A DNA stretch of 64,000 bases from Flammeovirgaceae bacterium UBA6059 (GCA_002435755.1 DIYH01000015.1:1-64000), one strand, 5' to 3'; counted from the first letter of the stretch, positions 19,241 through 27,881 are shown. Program-made: numbers and translations. Notes: generated from the sequence alone by a model not told the origin.

Positions 19241-19993
19241 ATGAAACTAAAAGGAAAAGTAGCAGTAGTCACAGGAGGAGCAAGAGATATAGGAAGAGCC
19301 GTATGTGTGAAACTTGCCAAAGAAGGCGCCAAAGTGGTAGTCAACTATTTTGATAGTGATGCTGATAAAGATCATACACTAGCAGCTATCAAAGAAGTAG
19401 GTGGAGAGGCAATTGCCGTATATGGTGATGTTACCAAGCAGGAGGACATTGATAACATGGTTGCGAAAACCAAAGAGGCTTTCGGAGACCGAGTTGATAT
19501 ATTAGTGAACGTTGCTGGTGGACTTTTTGCACGCAAGACCATCGAAGAGATAGACGAAAAGTTCTACAACCTTGTAATGGATGTCAACTTCAAGGGTACG
19601 GTCTTCGTAACACAAGCTTTCAAACCGCTGATGACAGAAGGATCATCGATCGTCAATTTTGCCTCTCAGGCGGGACGTGATGGCGGTGGACCGGGTGCTT
19701 CCATTTATGCTGCATCTAAGGGGGCTGTATCGACATTTACAAGAGCCTTGGCTAAGGAGCTTGGACCACAAGGAATCAGGGTGAATGCCCTTAACCCGGG
19801 TATGATCGCTACTAAGTTCCATGATGATTTTACAAAAGATCAGGTTCGCCAAAATGTTGCCAATGCTACACCACTCAGAAGAGAAGGGAGAGCAGAAGAG
19901 GTTGCTGATTTGGTAGCTTATTTGGCTAATTGTGAGTCTTCTTTCCTAACTGGCAATAATGTAGATATCAATGGGGGGCTAGCGTTCTCATAG
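19241..19993 (+). CDS. Short-chain dehydrogenase, probable DEH reductase
   Basis: This 250-residue classical SDR has the Rossmann motif TGGARDIG (residues 11-18), NAG replaced by NVAGG, and the catalytic set S142, Y156, K160 (YAASK). The C-terminal VDINGGLAFS ending is usual. Context makes it the reductase that turns 4-deoxy-5-keto uronate (DEH) into 2-keto-3-deoxygluconate (KDG) with NAD(P)H, as in other alginate loci. Cofactor preference cannot be read with confidence. It follows the MFS gene by 45 bases. Confidence 0.87.
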   Translation: MKLKGKVAVVTGGARDIGRAVCVKLAKEGAKVVVNYFDSDADKDHTLAAIKEVGGEAIAVYGDVTKQEDIDNMVAKTKEAFGDRVDILVNVAGGLFARKTIEEIDEKFYNLVMDVNFKGTVFVTQAFKPLMTEGSSIVNFASQAGRDGGGPGASIYAASKGAVSTFTRALAKELGPQGIRVNALNPGMIATKFHDDFTKDQVRQNVANATPLRREGRAEEVADLVAYLANCESSFLTGNNVDINGGLAFS

Positions 19994-20142
19994 CATGTAC
20001 TCAATTCCAAGCTTATGCCACTAGCTGCCGGAGATTAGAGACGTTAAGGTCAGCTGATCAGTGGCTAGTGAGTCAACCTCTTCAAACACTGCAATGACGA
20101 CAAATGTCAAGTTGAAAAGATGAACCAACAACACCAGACCAA

Positions 20143-21375
20143 ATGAAGAGGGTTCTCAAATTTCTACTATCATTCGGGCCAGGTATTTTTGCCATTGGCT
20201 ATACTATCGGGACTGGTAGTGTTACCTCAATGATTGTTGCCGGGAACTCTTTTGGAATGGATTTGCTGTGGGTGCTATTTTTCAGCTGCCTTTTCTCAGG
20301 AGTGCTGATCTATGTTTCCGGGCACTACTACTTAGTAACAGGAGAAACGGCACTCTTTGCAGTTCGCAATCGCCTACCGCTTGGTAAGCTCATGGCCATT
20401 GCCATTATCATAGCAGTGGGCATAGGCCAATGGAATTCTCTGATTGGCATACTGGGGATCACTTCTAACGTCATTTTTGAGATCCTGGTGATTAATTTTT
20501 CTGGTCTGGAGAGTCATAAGTATGAGACAGTATTATGTCTGGCCATAGCGATCATTGGTATTTTTTATGCACTTCTGATCAAGGGCGAGTACTCCATTTT
20601 TGAGAAAGTGCTTGCGCTTTTCGTTTCTCTGATGGGACTGTCATTTGTATTTACGCTCTTTTTCGTTTTTCCTCTTCCAGCAGAGATCATCAGAGGTTTG
20701 ATCCCTAAGATCCCTAAAGTTGAAGGGGCCGGTATATTGATAGCAGCTTTTGTTGGGACCACTATGGCCTCTGCCACTTTTTTGTCACGGCCATTGTTTA
20801 TTCAAGGTAAGCATTGGACTAAAGAGGATTTTGTTGCCCAGAAAAATGATTCTATAGTAGCTTCCATTCTAATTTTTACAATCAGTGGATCTATTATGGC
20901 TGTAGCTAGTGGAAGTCTTTATGGTACAGGAAAGGAAATCACTCATGTACTGGATATGTCAGGAGCTTTGGAACCTTCGGTCGGGAAATTCGCCGTGAGT
21001 ATATTCTTTGCCGGAACATTGAGTGCAGGTTTATCATCGATATTCCCATGCCTTATGATAGTGCCTCTAATGTTGGGGGATTTCAATTCTGGTAAGCTTG
21101 ATGTCAGATCACTAAGATTTAAGTTGATTACGGGGGTGGCGAGTGTACTGGCCTTGAGTGTTCCGGTATTTGGATTCAACCCTATCCAAGGTCAGATATT
21201 CACACAGGTGTTTAATGTTTTCGCTTTACCTCTTGTGATTTTGAGTTTCCTGGTTTTATGGAACAGGAGCCACAGCGGATTACCGTCCGGAAGGATCATG
21301 ACGAATACAATAATGGTCGCAGCGTTTGTTTTTTCTTTGATCATTATGGTCAATGGGCTTAAAGACATTTTTTGA
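20143..21375 (+). CDS. Nramp-fold membrane transporter with altered metal motifs, substrate unknown
   Basis: This 410-residue protein has about 11 hydrophobic segments and an Nramp-like start (SFGPGIFAIGY). In true Nramp metal carriers helix 1 continues with DPGN and helix 6 holds MPH. Here the aligned positions read G23-T-G-S26 and M208-A-S210, so the metal-binding Asp, Asn and His are gone. It therefore probably does not carry Mn or Fe in the usual way. Its place in the uronate operon, right before a gluconokinase-family gene whose TTG frame overlaps its stop, suggests a sugar-acid or other organic substrate. That is inference; the fold call rests on the opening motif and helix pattern. Confidence 0.7.
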   Translation: MKRVLKFLLSFGPGIFAIGYTIGTGSVTSMIVAGNSFGMDLLWVLFFSCLFSGVLIYVSGHYYLVTGETALFAVRNRLPLGKLMAIAIIIAVGIGQWNSLIGILGITSNVIFEILVINFSGLESHKYETVLCLAIAIIGIFYALLIKGEYSIFEKVLALFVSLMGLSFVFTLFFVFPLPAEIIRGLIPKIPKVEGAGILIAAFVGTTMASATFLSRPLFIQGKHWTKEDFVAQKNDSIVASILIFTISGSIMAVASGSLYGTGKEITHVLDMSGALEPSVGKFAVSIFFAGTLSAGLSSIFPCLMIVPLMLGDFNSGKLDVRSLRFKLITGVASVLALSVPVFGFNPIQGQIFTQVFNVFALPLVILSFLVLWNRSHSGLPSGRIMTNTIMVAAFVFSLIIMVNGLKDIF

Positions 21376-21389
21376 TAGAAATTGCAGGT

Positions 21390-21872
21390 ATGGTCTATAT
21401 AGTTTGTGGAGTTTCGGGAACAGGTAAAACAACAGTTGGAAAAATCCTGGCTAATCATTTAGGACTACCCTTCTTTGATGCTGATGATTTCCATTCGGAA
21501 GCCAATGTTCAAAAAATGGCGAAGGGAACTCCGCTGAATGATGCAGACAGGGTAGAATGGCTGAGCGACCTGTCTTCAGAAATTCTCAAATGGGAAAAAC
21601 AAGGAGGGGCGGTTTTGGCTTGCTCGGCCTTAAAAGAACAGTATCGACAGCAGCTGGTAGTTGATACTCACTCAAACGTCAAATGGATTGTTTTAGAAGG
21701 AGATAGGGAGTTAATTCTCAGCAGAATGAAACAAAGAAAGGGTCATTTTTTTAGTGCCGAAATGTTGGATTCGCAATTTGAAATATACGAGCGACCTGGT
21801 TATGGACAGATTTATGATATTAAATCTACTCCCGATCAAATCGTAGCAGAAGTTATCAAAAGTGTGAGCTAG
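21390..21872 (+). CDS. gntK: Gluconokinase-family (GntK) sugar acid kinase
   Basis: This 160-residue P-loop kinase has Walker A GVSGTGKTT at the N-terminus. The GntK blocks follow: FFDADDFHSEANVQKMAKG, PLNDADRVEWL, and CSALKEQYR, then the lid RKGHFF and MLDSQFE. Family members phosphorylate D-gluconate to 6-phosphogluconate. No 6-phosphogluconate dehydratase (edd) is in the locus, so in this setting it may act on gluconate from other sources or on a related sugar acid. The ATG at 21390 lies 14 bases after the upstream stop; a TTG at 21372 overlaps that stop but adds residues before the P-loop that the family lacks. Confidence 0.87.
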   Translation: MVYIVCGVSGTGKTTVGKILANHLGLPFFDADDFHSEANVQKMAKGTPLNDADRVEWLSDLSSEILKWEKQGGAVLACSALKEQYRQQLVVDTHSNVKWIVLEGDRELILSRMKQRKGHFFSAEMLDSQFEIYERPGYGQIYDIKSTPDQIVAEVIKSVS

Positions 21873-21983
21873 TCGACTACTACTGATTGAGAACTGGAGA
21901 ATACGGTACAAGCGTTAGGCTTGGTGGTAGGGCTGTGAAGCCTGAAAAATCAATAAGCGAATGTTAAATCTAAAGGATAGGTC

Positions 21984-24218
21984 ATGAGAAACTCTGTACT
22001 CCTATTTTGTATCTTGATATCAAGTTGGGCATTTGCCCAATCAATTCCAGCAAGTCATGTCTTGAACAATGAGGAGCTGGTCGACCTACTTCGAAGTGAC
22101 ATCCAAGAAGAGGTTAGCGGCCGAAATGAAACAACAGAAGATGTCTTGGCCGAGTACTTCCGCGAAAAGTTTTCAGAGAGGTTTTTCTATGATTTCAACA
22201 CCTTCTATGATCGCTTGCCTCATTACAATAGCGTTTTTGATAACAAGTATGATCATGAGACGAGAGCTCTGGACCATTTGAGCAAATATCAGGACTCAAC
22301 ACAATGGGTACTCCCGTTCAATTACCGTAATGGGGAACCTGTCAATGCCTATGCCCTTCGTCACCTGGCGCGTCAACACAAAATGGTAGACATTGCCTTT
22401 CACTACTTCAATGGAAACAAGGACCCGAAACTCATCCAATACTTCGAGAATCAAATGCGCTCTTTGAATACTGCGCTGGATGCCAATGCGTATGAAAAGA
22501 TTGAAGATGGCAATGGTGTTTATGAAGCTTTCAGATCCGGCTACAGAGTTTTGAACTGGCTTTGGATACACAATATGTTTTTAAATGAAACAGAGTACTC
22601 TGATAAGGACCAACTAGTTACTATAGCGACACTTCTACAGCACGGACAGCACCTATATGAAAGAAACAATCAATTCCGTTCAGGAAACCATCAAACCAAG
22701 GGTGTATCAGCACTCGCCATGTTGGCGATTTTATTTCGAGATTTTGTAGGGACCGACCTATGGTTGGACCGGGCCATGCTTAGACTCAGTGAGCACCTGG
22801 ATAGGGAAATAAACAGCGATGGTTTCCAATTCGAAAGGTCAGTTCACTATCACATGAGTGACATTAATAACTATTTCTATGTCTACCAATTGGCTAAGCT
22901 AAATAGGATATCTGTAGATAAGGCCTGGGAAGAAAAACTAAGAGGGCTTTTCACCACATTGATAAAAGTAGCTTACCCAGACCGATCAGCACCGGTACTC
23001 CAGGATGACACGGAAATTCCCTGGGCTGAAACCAACGATATCTCTGGTGCGATGACACTTGGTTATTTGCTTTTTGAAGACCCTAGGTTTGGTTATTTCG
23101 CCTCTGACAAAGTGGATGACCGGGTGTACTGGTTTTTAAGCAACGAACAGATAGAGTTGCTTGAAAATATAAGCCAGCAAAAACCTGACTATGGGTCTTT
23201 GGCTTTTGAAGAAACTGGCTACTATATCATGAGGGAAGGTTGGGAACCTAACGATATGATGATGGTTGTTACCGCTGGTCTGGATGCTAAGAAACCGGAT
23301 CATCAACATGGAGATATGTTAGGGATCCAGGCCATGGTCAATGGGCGAGCCATTCTTCCAAATTATCAAGTGAGATACTCGCTGACGGATTTTGATTTCT
23401 TCAAAAACTCTCTCGTCAAGAATGTTGCGCTGGTAGATAATGAACTGCAGGGAAAGCAATGGACATCAAACAAAGGGGGTAGTGGATTTGGGAAGTTTCT
23501 TGAGTTACCGAACCCGGAAGTTATTGCCTGGGAGATCAATGAAGACTTTGATTTTTTCGTTGGTAAGCACGATGGGTTTAACAATGTTGATGTAGACTAC
23601 ACTCGGCAGGTGATCTTTATCAAGAATGAGTTTTGGATCGTAAAAGATGCGTTCAATGCGGACGATGCGCATACATACAAACAAGTTTGGCAAGGACATT
23701 ATACTACTGAAAATGGACCTGATCTGCTGAGAGCTACAGCTCCTGATGCCTCTGGCCATGATATCCTGCAATTAATAAAAACCGATTCCGTAATTAATGC
23801 TGGTACAAGAGGTAAGCAATGGAGTATTGTCTCCAAAACTGATCAAAGGGATTTCTCATTCTTGACTGTTATTTACCCGTATAGAGGTTACCACAATCGT
23901 CTGAATGAAGAGTCACAAGATCTAAAGGTCAATGACTGGGAAGTAAATGAGACCGAATGGAAGCTAGAGGGTGCTGATCCAGTCAGCCTGGTGTCAGATT
24001 CTAAACTATTAGCGTTTAATGTAAAGGTGTTGAAAAGTAGAAACCTGACCATTGAGGCTTCAGATGAAACAGACCTGTTTGTTAAAACTGAGGACAACCA
24101 AACGATCATTTACTCTATCGACTCTCAAAAGAAGACGATTGATATAACAAATCATTATCAGAACAAGAAATTGACAAAGGTGATAGAACCCGGACAATCA
24201 TGGATTCTTGATTTATAG
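21984..24218 (+). CDS. Heparinase II/III-type polysaccharide lyase, probable second alginate or uronan lyase
   Basis: This 744-residue protein has a signal peptide (ending WAFAQ), an N-terminal alpha/alpha helical toroid (about 25-380) and a C-terminal beta-sandwich. Candidate catalytic residues are N235-H236 in SGNHQTKG, Y289 in SVHYHMSDINNYFYVYQL, and H440/H442 in DHQHGDML. That is the same Asn, His, Tyr, His scheme as PL17, but the flanking PL17 blocks are absent, so it belongs to another heparinase II/III-fold family (PL15- or PL39-like are options). It is likely periplasmic and may release monomers or attack a different block type. Family number cannot be settled from reading alone. Confidence 0.8.
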   Translation: MRNSVLLFCILISSWAFAQSIPASHVLNNEELVDLLRSDIQEEVSGRNETTEDVLAEYFREKFSERFFYDFNTFYDRLPHYNSVFDNKYDHETRALDHLSKYQDSTQWVLPFNYRNGEPVNAYALRHLARQHKMVDIAFHYFNGNKDPKLIQYFENQMRSLNTALDANAYEKIEDGNGVYEAFRSGYRVLNWLWIHNMFLNETEYSDKDQLVTIATLLQHGQHLYERNNQFRSGNHQTKGVSALAMLAILFRDFVGTDLWLDRAMLRLSEHLDREINSDGFQFERSVHYHMSDINNYFYVYQLAKLNRISVDKAWEEKLRGLFTTLIKVAYPDRSAPVLQDDTEIPWAETNDISGAMTLGYLLFEDPRFGYFASDKVDDRVYWFLSNEQIELLENISQQKPDYGSLAFEETGYYIMREGWEPNDMMMVVTAGLDAKKPDHQHGDMLGIQAMVNGRAILPNYQVRYSLTDFDFFKNSLVKNVALVDNELQGKQWTSNKGGSGFGKFLELPNPEVIAWEINEDFDFFVGKHDGFNNVDVDYTRQVIFIKNEFWIVKDAFNADDAHTYKQVWQGHYTTENGPDLLRATAPDASGHDILQLIKTDSVINAGTRGKQWSIVSKTDQRDFSFLTVIYPYRGYHNRLNEESQDLKVNDWEVNETEWKLEGADPVSLVSDSKLLAFNVKVLKSRNLTIEASDETDLFVKTEDNQTIIYSIDSQKKTIDITNHYQNKKLTKVIEPGQSWILDL

Positions 24219-24267
24219 GATCAGTAAAAAAATAATTTCTAAAAAGAACTTCTAATATCTCTGGCTG

Positions 24268-25947
24268 ATGAGTCATTTCAAAAGAATACTATTGATATAC
24301 TGCCTGTTTTGTGTACAACTGCTACAAGCTCAGATACGTTATGACGTTTCCTCAGAATCTGAATTTCGAAATGCACATGATCAGGCTAACCCGGGTGATC
24401 TGATAATCTGGCAGGTAGGAACTTATTCAGATGTCTTCATGGATATCACCAGGGATGGATTGACCATCGTAGCGCAGAGGAATGGTGAGGTTATTTTTAA
24501 TGGAGCGTCCAAAGTAGAGATCCATTCTGATGAGATTACTGTTTCAGGTCTGCAATTTAAGGGAGGTGATATCGGTACAGACCATGTCATAAGGATTTGG
24601 GGCAGTGACGTACTCATTACCCAGATCAATATCCAGGATTATACGAGCTATAAATACCTGATAATTGATGAAGATTCCAGAAGGACAACAGTAAGCTACT
24701 GCAACTTTGAGAATCGTATTAACCTGGATGATCAAAACATTCTTTCCATCTTGGTTGACAATGAACCAGGGTATCACAAAATCCAATATTGCTCATTTAA
24801 GAACTTCGAGGGTACCGGAAACGACTTGGGAATAGAGCCAGTGAGAATAGGCGTTAGTACGCAAGCACATCTCAATTCCCGGTCAATAGTGGAATACTGT
24901 TATTTCACCAATTGCGATGGGGACGGGGAGCTGATTTCATATAAGGCTGCTCAGAATGTAATCCGATACAATACATTTAGGGATAACTCAAAAGCTGAAT
25001 TAGTGCTGCGTCATGGCAATGATGCCATCGTTTACGGTAACTTTTTTATCAACAATATGGGTGGAGTACGTGTACGTGAAGGAGCGGGACACTTTATCTA
25101 CAACAACTACTTTGAAGGGTTGGACAAGCGGGCTATTTACTTGCAAAATGAACCGTCTGATCCGCTTTCGGACATTCATATTTACCATAATACTATCATT
25201 AATTCACAGGAGTTTATTCTTGGAGGAGATGGGACTAGCCCACCTCAGAATGTGACGATTACCAACAACTTATTCATCGACCCCCAAGATGATTTGTTTG
25301 AAGATGCGACAGGCAATGAAACCTGGATTGCTAACCTGTCATCCGGTTCTTTAGGTATTAACCGACCTTCCGGTCTTTTAGATGAGGACGTCAAGCTATC
25401 ACAGAATGATGCGGGTTTTTTTCAGCCCGATGATGACAGTCCGGCCATCGGAGCGGCAGAGGAAGGGTATCCTGTGATCCCTTTATTTGCTGGACTCGAT
25501 TATGACAGTGAGTTGTCGCTCGATCTGATGAAAGAAGACAGGCCATCGAACAAAATGGATCGAACCATTGGCGCCTTGGAGTATTCATCATCTGTCAATG
25601 TCCAACCCCATGCTACAGAGCAAAACACGGGCCCTGACTATTTTAGGGAACCAGGAGTGGTCACGCAGATTCCGAATCTTAAAAAGTCGTCTCTGATATA
25701 CCCTAATCCTGCAAATGACCAGCTCAGGATTGAGCTTTCAAAGCCAAACCCTGGTAGAATTGAGTGCAGGATCATTGGGATGGATGGTGGCATAAAATGG
25801 GCACAAGATTCGATCTTTTCTCAGGAGTTTGAACTAGATGTTTCTCATCTGATGAATGGAACTTATGTACTTGAGTTGATCAGATTTAATGTCGATGGTC
25901 AGGCAGTGAAGAGGGAGTTTCATAACTTCATAAAGAACGACCGCTGA
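24268..25947 (+). CDS. PL6 alginate lyase with type A T9SS sorting domain
   Basis: This 559-residue protein has a signal peptide ending LLQAQ, a PL6 beta-helix (about 22-400) with catalytic K226 (ELISYKAAQN) and R248 (LVLRHGND), and a C-terminal type A T9SS domain (about 475-559). The tail shows LIYPNPANDQLRIEL, a D-V-S-H-L-x-N-GTYVLE block and a final K-rich strand. It is one-domain PL6, unlike the upstream lipoprotein PL6. It should be secreted by the type IX system, either cell-attached or free, so it probably starts digestion outside the cell. Confidence 0.92.
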   Translation: MSHFKRILLIYCLFCVQLLQAQIRYDVSSESEFRNAHDQANPGDLIIWQVGTYSDVFMDITRDGLTIVAQRNGEVIFNGASKVEIHSDEITVSGLQFKGGDIGTDHVIRIWGSDVLITQINIQDYTSYKYLIIDEDSRRTTVSYCNFENRINLDDQNILSILVDNEPGYHKIQYCSFKNFEGTGNDLGIEPVRIGVSTQAHLNSRSIVEYCYFTNCDGDGELISYKAAQNVIRYNTFRDNSKAELVLRHGNDAIVYGNFFINNMGGVRVREGAGHFIYNNYFEGLDKRAIYLQNEPSDPLSDIHIYHNTIINSQEFILGGDGTSPPQNVTITNNLFIDPQDDLFEDATGNETWIANLSSGSLGINRPSGLLDEDVKLSQNDAGFFQPDDDSPAIGAAEEGYPVIPLFAGLDYDSELSLDLMKEDRPSNKMDRTIGALEYSSSVNVQPHATEQNTGPDYFREPGVVTQIPNLKKSSLIYPNPANDQLRIELSKPNPGRIECRIIGMDGGIKWAQDSIFSQEFELDVSHLMNGTYVLELIRFNVDGQAVKREFHNFIKNDR

Positions 25948-25951
25948 TTTT

Positions 25952-25978
25952 TTTGACATTTATTTTGTTCTACTTTCG
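25952..25978 (+). promoter_or_regulatory. Possible promoter of the NUDIX regulator gene
   Basis: TACTTTCG (25971-25978) matches the -7 pattern TAnnTTTG at 7 of the 8 positions, counting the two free ones, and a TTTG lies at 25952-25955. The 15-base spacing is shorter than the usual 17-20, so this is a weak call. The start codon is 17 bases after the -7 box. Confidence 0.3.
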
Positions 25979-25995
25979 CGAAGAATTCTATTCTC

Positions 25996-26658
25996 ATGCA
26001 GAAGTTGGGCCCACTTGATACAGCCGTTTCACAAGATTCCTACGAATGTACAATTGCCGTGGAGTGTTGTGTATTTGGGTTTCAGGAAAATGTATTAAAA
26101 ATCCTTTTAGTGAAGCGTTCTATCGAACCATTTAAGGGTCACTGGATGCTGCCCGGAGGGGCTATGGGTAAAGGAAGAACCCTACCACAATCTGTCAATG
26201 ATGTACTGAACAACCTTACGGGTATCAAACGAATCTCTCTTGAACAAGTGGCTTGCTATAGTGAAGTAGATAGACACCCGATAAAGAGAGTAGTATCAGT
26301 ATCCTTCTATGCTTTGATCAAGCCAGAAAACTATCCAGTCATTCCCAAAAACTACATTTCTGATATTAGCTGGTATGCGCTTGATGAACTTCCAAGACTT
26401 GGTTTCGATCATGATCGACTTCTTAAGGATGCCCTTCAAAAACTTCGGCAAAACCTACGTGACAACCTTGTCTTTGGAGAACTATTACCAGACAGGTTTA
26501 CAATCACCGAACTTCAGGACCTTTACGAAAGCATACTCGGTGAATCCTTAGATCGGAGAAACTTCAGAAAGAAGGTCCTTCAGATGAACGTGTTAGAAGC
26601 TACCAGCGAGAAAAAAAAGGGCGTAAAGGGAGGACCTGTCCTATACAAACTAAGATAA
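25996..26658 (+). CDS. NUDIX-domain transcriptional regulator (NrtR/AraR type)
   Basis: This 220-residue protein has an N-terminal Nudix fold (about 18-140: ILLVKRSIEPFKGHWMLPGG) and a C-terminal winged helix (about 150-220: LQDLYESILGESLDRRNFRKKVLQ). The Nudix box that should follow GGAMGKGRTLPQSVNDVLNNLTGI lacks the REx2EE catalytic glutamates, so it is a sensor, not a hydrolase. Proteins of this build regulate NAD genes (NrtR) or sugar catabolism (AraR in Bacteroides). It sits just before the KDG kinase gene with a clear palindrome in between, so it likely controls the kdgK-pfp-kdgK-eda part of the locus. Confidence 0.85.
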   Translation: MQKLGPLDTAVSQDSYECTIAVECCVFGFQENVLKILLVKRSIEPFKGHWMLPGGAMGKGRTLPQSVNDVLNNLTGIKRISLEQVACYSEVDRHPIKRVVSVSFYALIKPENYPVIPKNYISDISWYALDELPRLGFDHDRLLKDALQKLRQNLRDNLVFGELLPDRFTITELQDLYESILGESLDRRNFRKKVLQMNVLEATSEKKKGVKGGPVLYKLR

Positions 26659-26669
26659 GGAGATGAGAT

Positions 26670-26698
26670 TTTGGCCAGGAAACTTGCAAATAAATTAT
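26670..26698 (+). promoter_or_regulatory. Possible promoter of the first KDG kinase gene
   Basis: TTTG (26670-26673), 17 bases, then TAAATTAT (26691-26698), a partial match to TAnnTTTG. The predicted start of transcription falls inside the palindrome 26700-26718. Confidence 0.35.
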
Positions 26699-26699
26699 T

Positions 26700-26718
26700 C
26701 TGCGTATAAATTACGCAG
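26700..26718 (+). promoter_or_regulatory. Palindromic candidate operator before the KDG kinase gene
   Basis: CTGCGTA (26700-26706) and TACGCAG (26712-26718) are exact reverse complements around a 5-base AT-rich centre. The site is 42 bases after the NUDIX regulator stop and 35 bases before the kinase start. It is the best binding-site candidate for that regulator. Confidence 0.5.
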
Positions 26719-26752
26719 TAATACAGCATAACCTTTTAAACATCATATAGTT

Positions 26753-27802
26753 ATGGATCAAAAAGTAGTAACCTTTGGAGAGATAATGCTCCGTTTAGCC
26801 CCACAGGGATTTCTTCGTTTTTCGCAAGCAAATAATTTTGATGTTGTCTACGGTGGAGGTGAGTCCAACGTAGCGGTTTCATTGGCCAACTATGGAGTCC
26901 CGGTGGATTTTGTGACCCGTTTGCCAAAAAATGATATTGGTGAGTGTGCACTCATGGAAATGCGTAAACGTGGAGTTAATACCCAAAACGTCATATTTGG
27001 TGGAGATCGGCTAGGTATTTACTTTCTGGAGACTGGAGCTGTAAGTCGGGGAAGTAAAGTGGTTTATGATAGGGCACATTCTGCTATGGCTGAGATAGAA
27101 GCCGGGATGGTAGATTGGAATGAAGTATTTGAAGGTGCGTCGTGGTTTCATTGGACGGGTATCACACCGGCTATATCACAAGGTGCCGCTGATGCTTGTT
27201 TGGAGGCAGTAAAGGCAGCTTCGGAAAAAGGGATCACTATTTCTACTGACTTGAACTACAGGGCGAAGCTTTGGAAGTACTGTGATGCTACTAAGCGTGA
27301 AGAGATAATGACAGAATTGACCTCCTATTGTGATATAGTGCTGGGTAATGAAGAAGATGCAGAAATGCATTTTGGTATCAAACCTGAAGGTATTAGTGTT
27401 CAAACGGAAGGGCATAATGTAAAAGCTGAAGCCTTCCTTTCCGTATGTCAGCAAATGATGGAAAAATTCCCCAGGGCTAAAAAGGTCATTACGACCTTGA
27501 GAGGTTCCATTTCTGCTTCGCATAACACTTGGGCGGGAGTGCTCTATGATGGGGAAAAGCTTTACGAAACAAGGCAATATCAGATTACAGATATTGTAGA
27601 TCGTGTAGGCGGTGGAGATTCCTTCATGGGAGGCCTGATCTATGGTCTGCTCAACTATCCCGAAGATGATCAAAATGCCCTTGACTTTGCGGTAGCTGCA
27701 TCCTGCCTGAAACATACGATCAAAGGTGATGCAAACCTTGTCACAGTAGCGGAAGTACAAAAACTGATGGGAGGTGATGCTTCGGGCCGTGTAGCCAGAT
27801 AA
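26753..27802 (+). CDS. kdgK: 2-keto-3-deoxygluconate kinase (PfkB family), copy 1
   Basis: This 349-residue ribokinase-family enzyme opens with VVTFGEIMLRLAP and VYGGGESNVAVSLANYG, the KDG kinase substrate-binding start. The PfkB anion hole and catalytic base are in DIVDRVGGGDSF, with D289 as base. It phosphorylates KDG to KDPG in the cytoplasm, the last step before aldolase. It is paralogous to the kinase at 29093-30103, sharing the whole architecture down to the C-terminal SGR/SGN-x-x-R end. It probably heads the unit regulated by the NUDIX protein. Confidence 0.92.
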   Translation: MDQKVVTFGEIMLRLAPQGFLRFSQANNFDVVYGGGESNVAVSLANYGVPVDFVTRLPKNDIGECALMEMRKRGVNTQNVIFGGDRLGIYFLETGAVSRGSKVVYDRAHSAMAEIEAGMVDWNEVFEGASWFHWTGITPAISQGAADACLEAVKAASEKGITISTDLNYRAKLWKYCDATKREEIMTELTSYCDIVLGNEEDAEMHFGIKPEGISVQTEGHNVKAEAFLSVCQQMMEKFPRAKKVITTLRGSISASHNTWAGVLYDGEKLYETRQYQITDIVDRVGGGDSFMGGLIYGLLNYPEDDQNALDFAVAASCLKHTIKGDANLVTVAEVQKLMGGDASGRVAR

Positions 27803-27809
27803 AATACTT

Positions 27810-27869
27810 AAAAGGGCGGTTTTGGTCTTGAAAATATGAGTTGAATCGTAATTTTTCCCGCCCTTTTTT
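27810..27869 (+). terminator. Long-loop intrinsic terminator or attenuator between kdgK copy 1 and the PPi-PFK gene
   Basis: AAAAGGGCGG (27810-27819) pairs exactly with CCGCCCTTTT (27858-27867), and two further T bases follow. The loop is 38 bases. It begins 8 bases after the kinase stop and ends just before the next start, so it may lower expression of the downstream three genes. Confidence 0.55.
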
Positions 27870-27881
27870 AACATTTCAAAG

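Noticed and set aside
19994..20142. CACTAGC/GCTAGTG inverted repeat in the 149-base gap before the Nramp-like gene
   Set aside because: Only 7 paired bases with a long loop and no T-run; not enough to call a terminator or operator.
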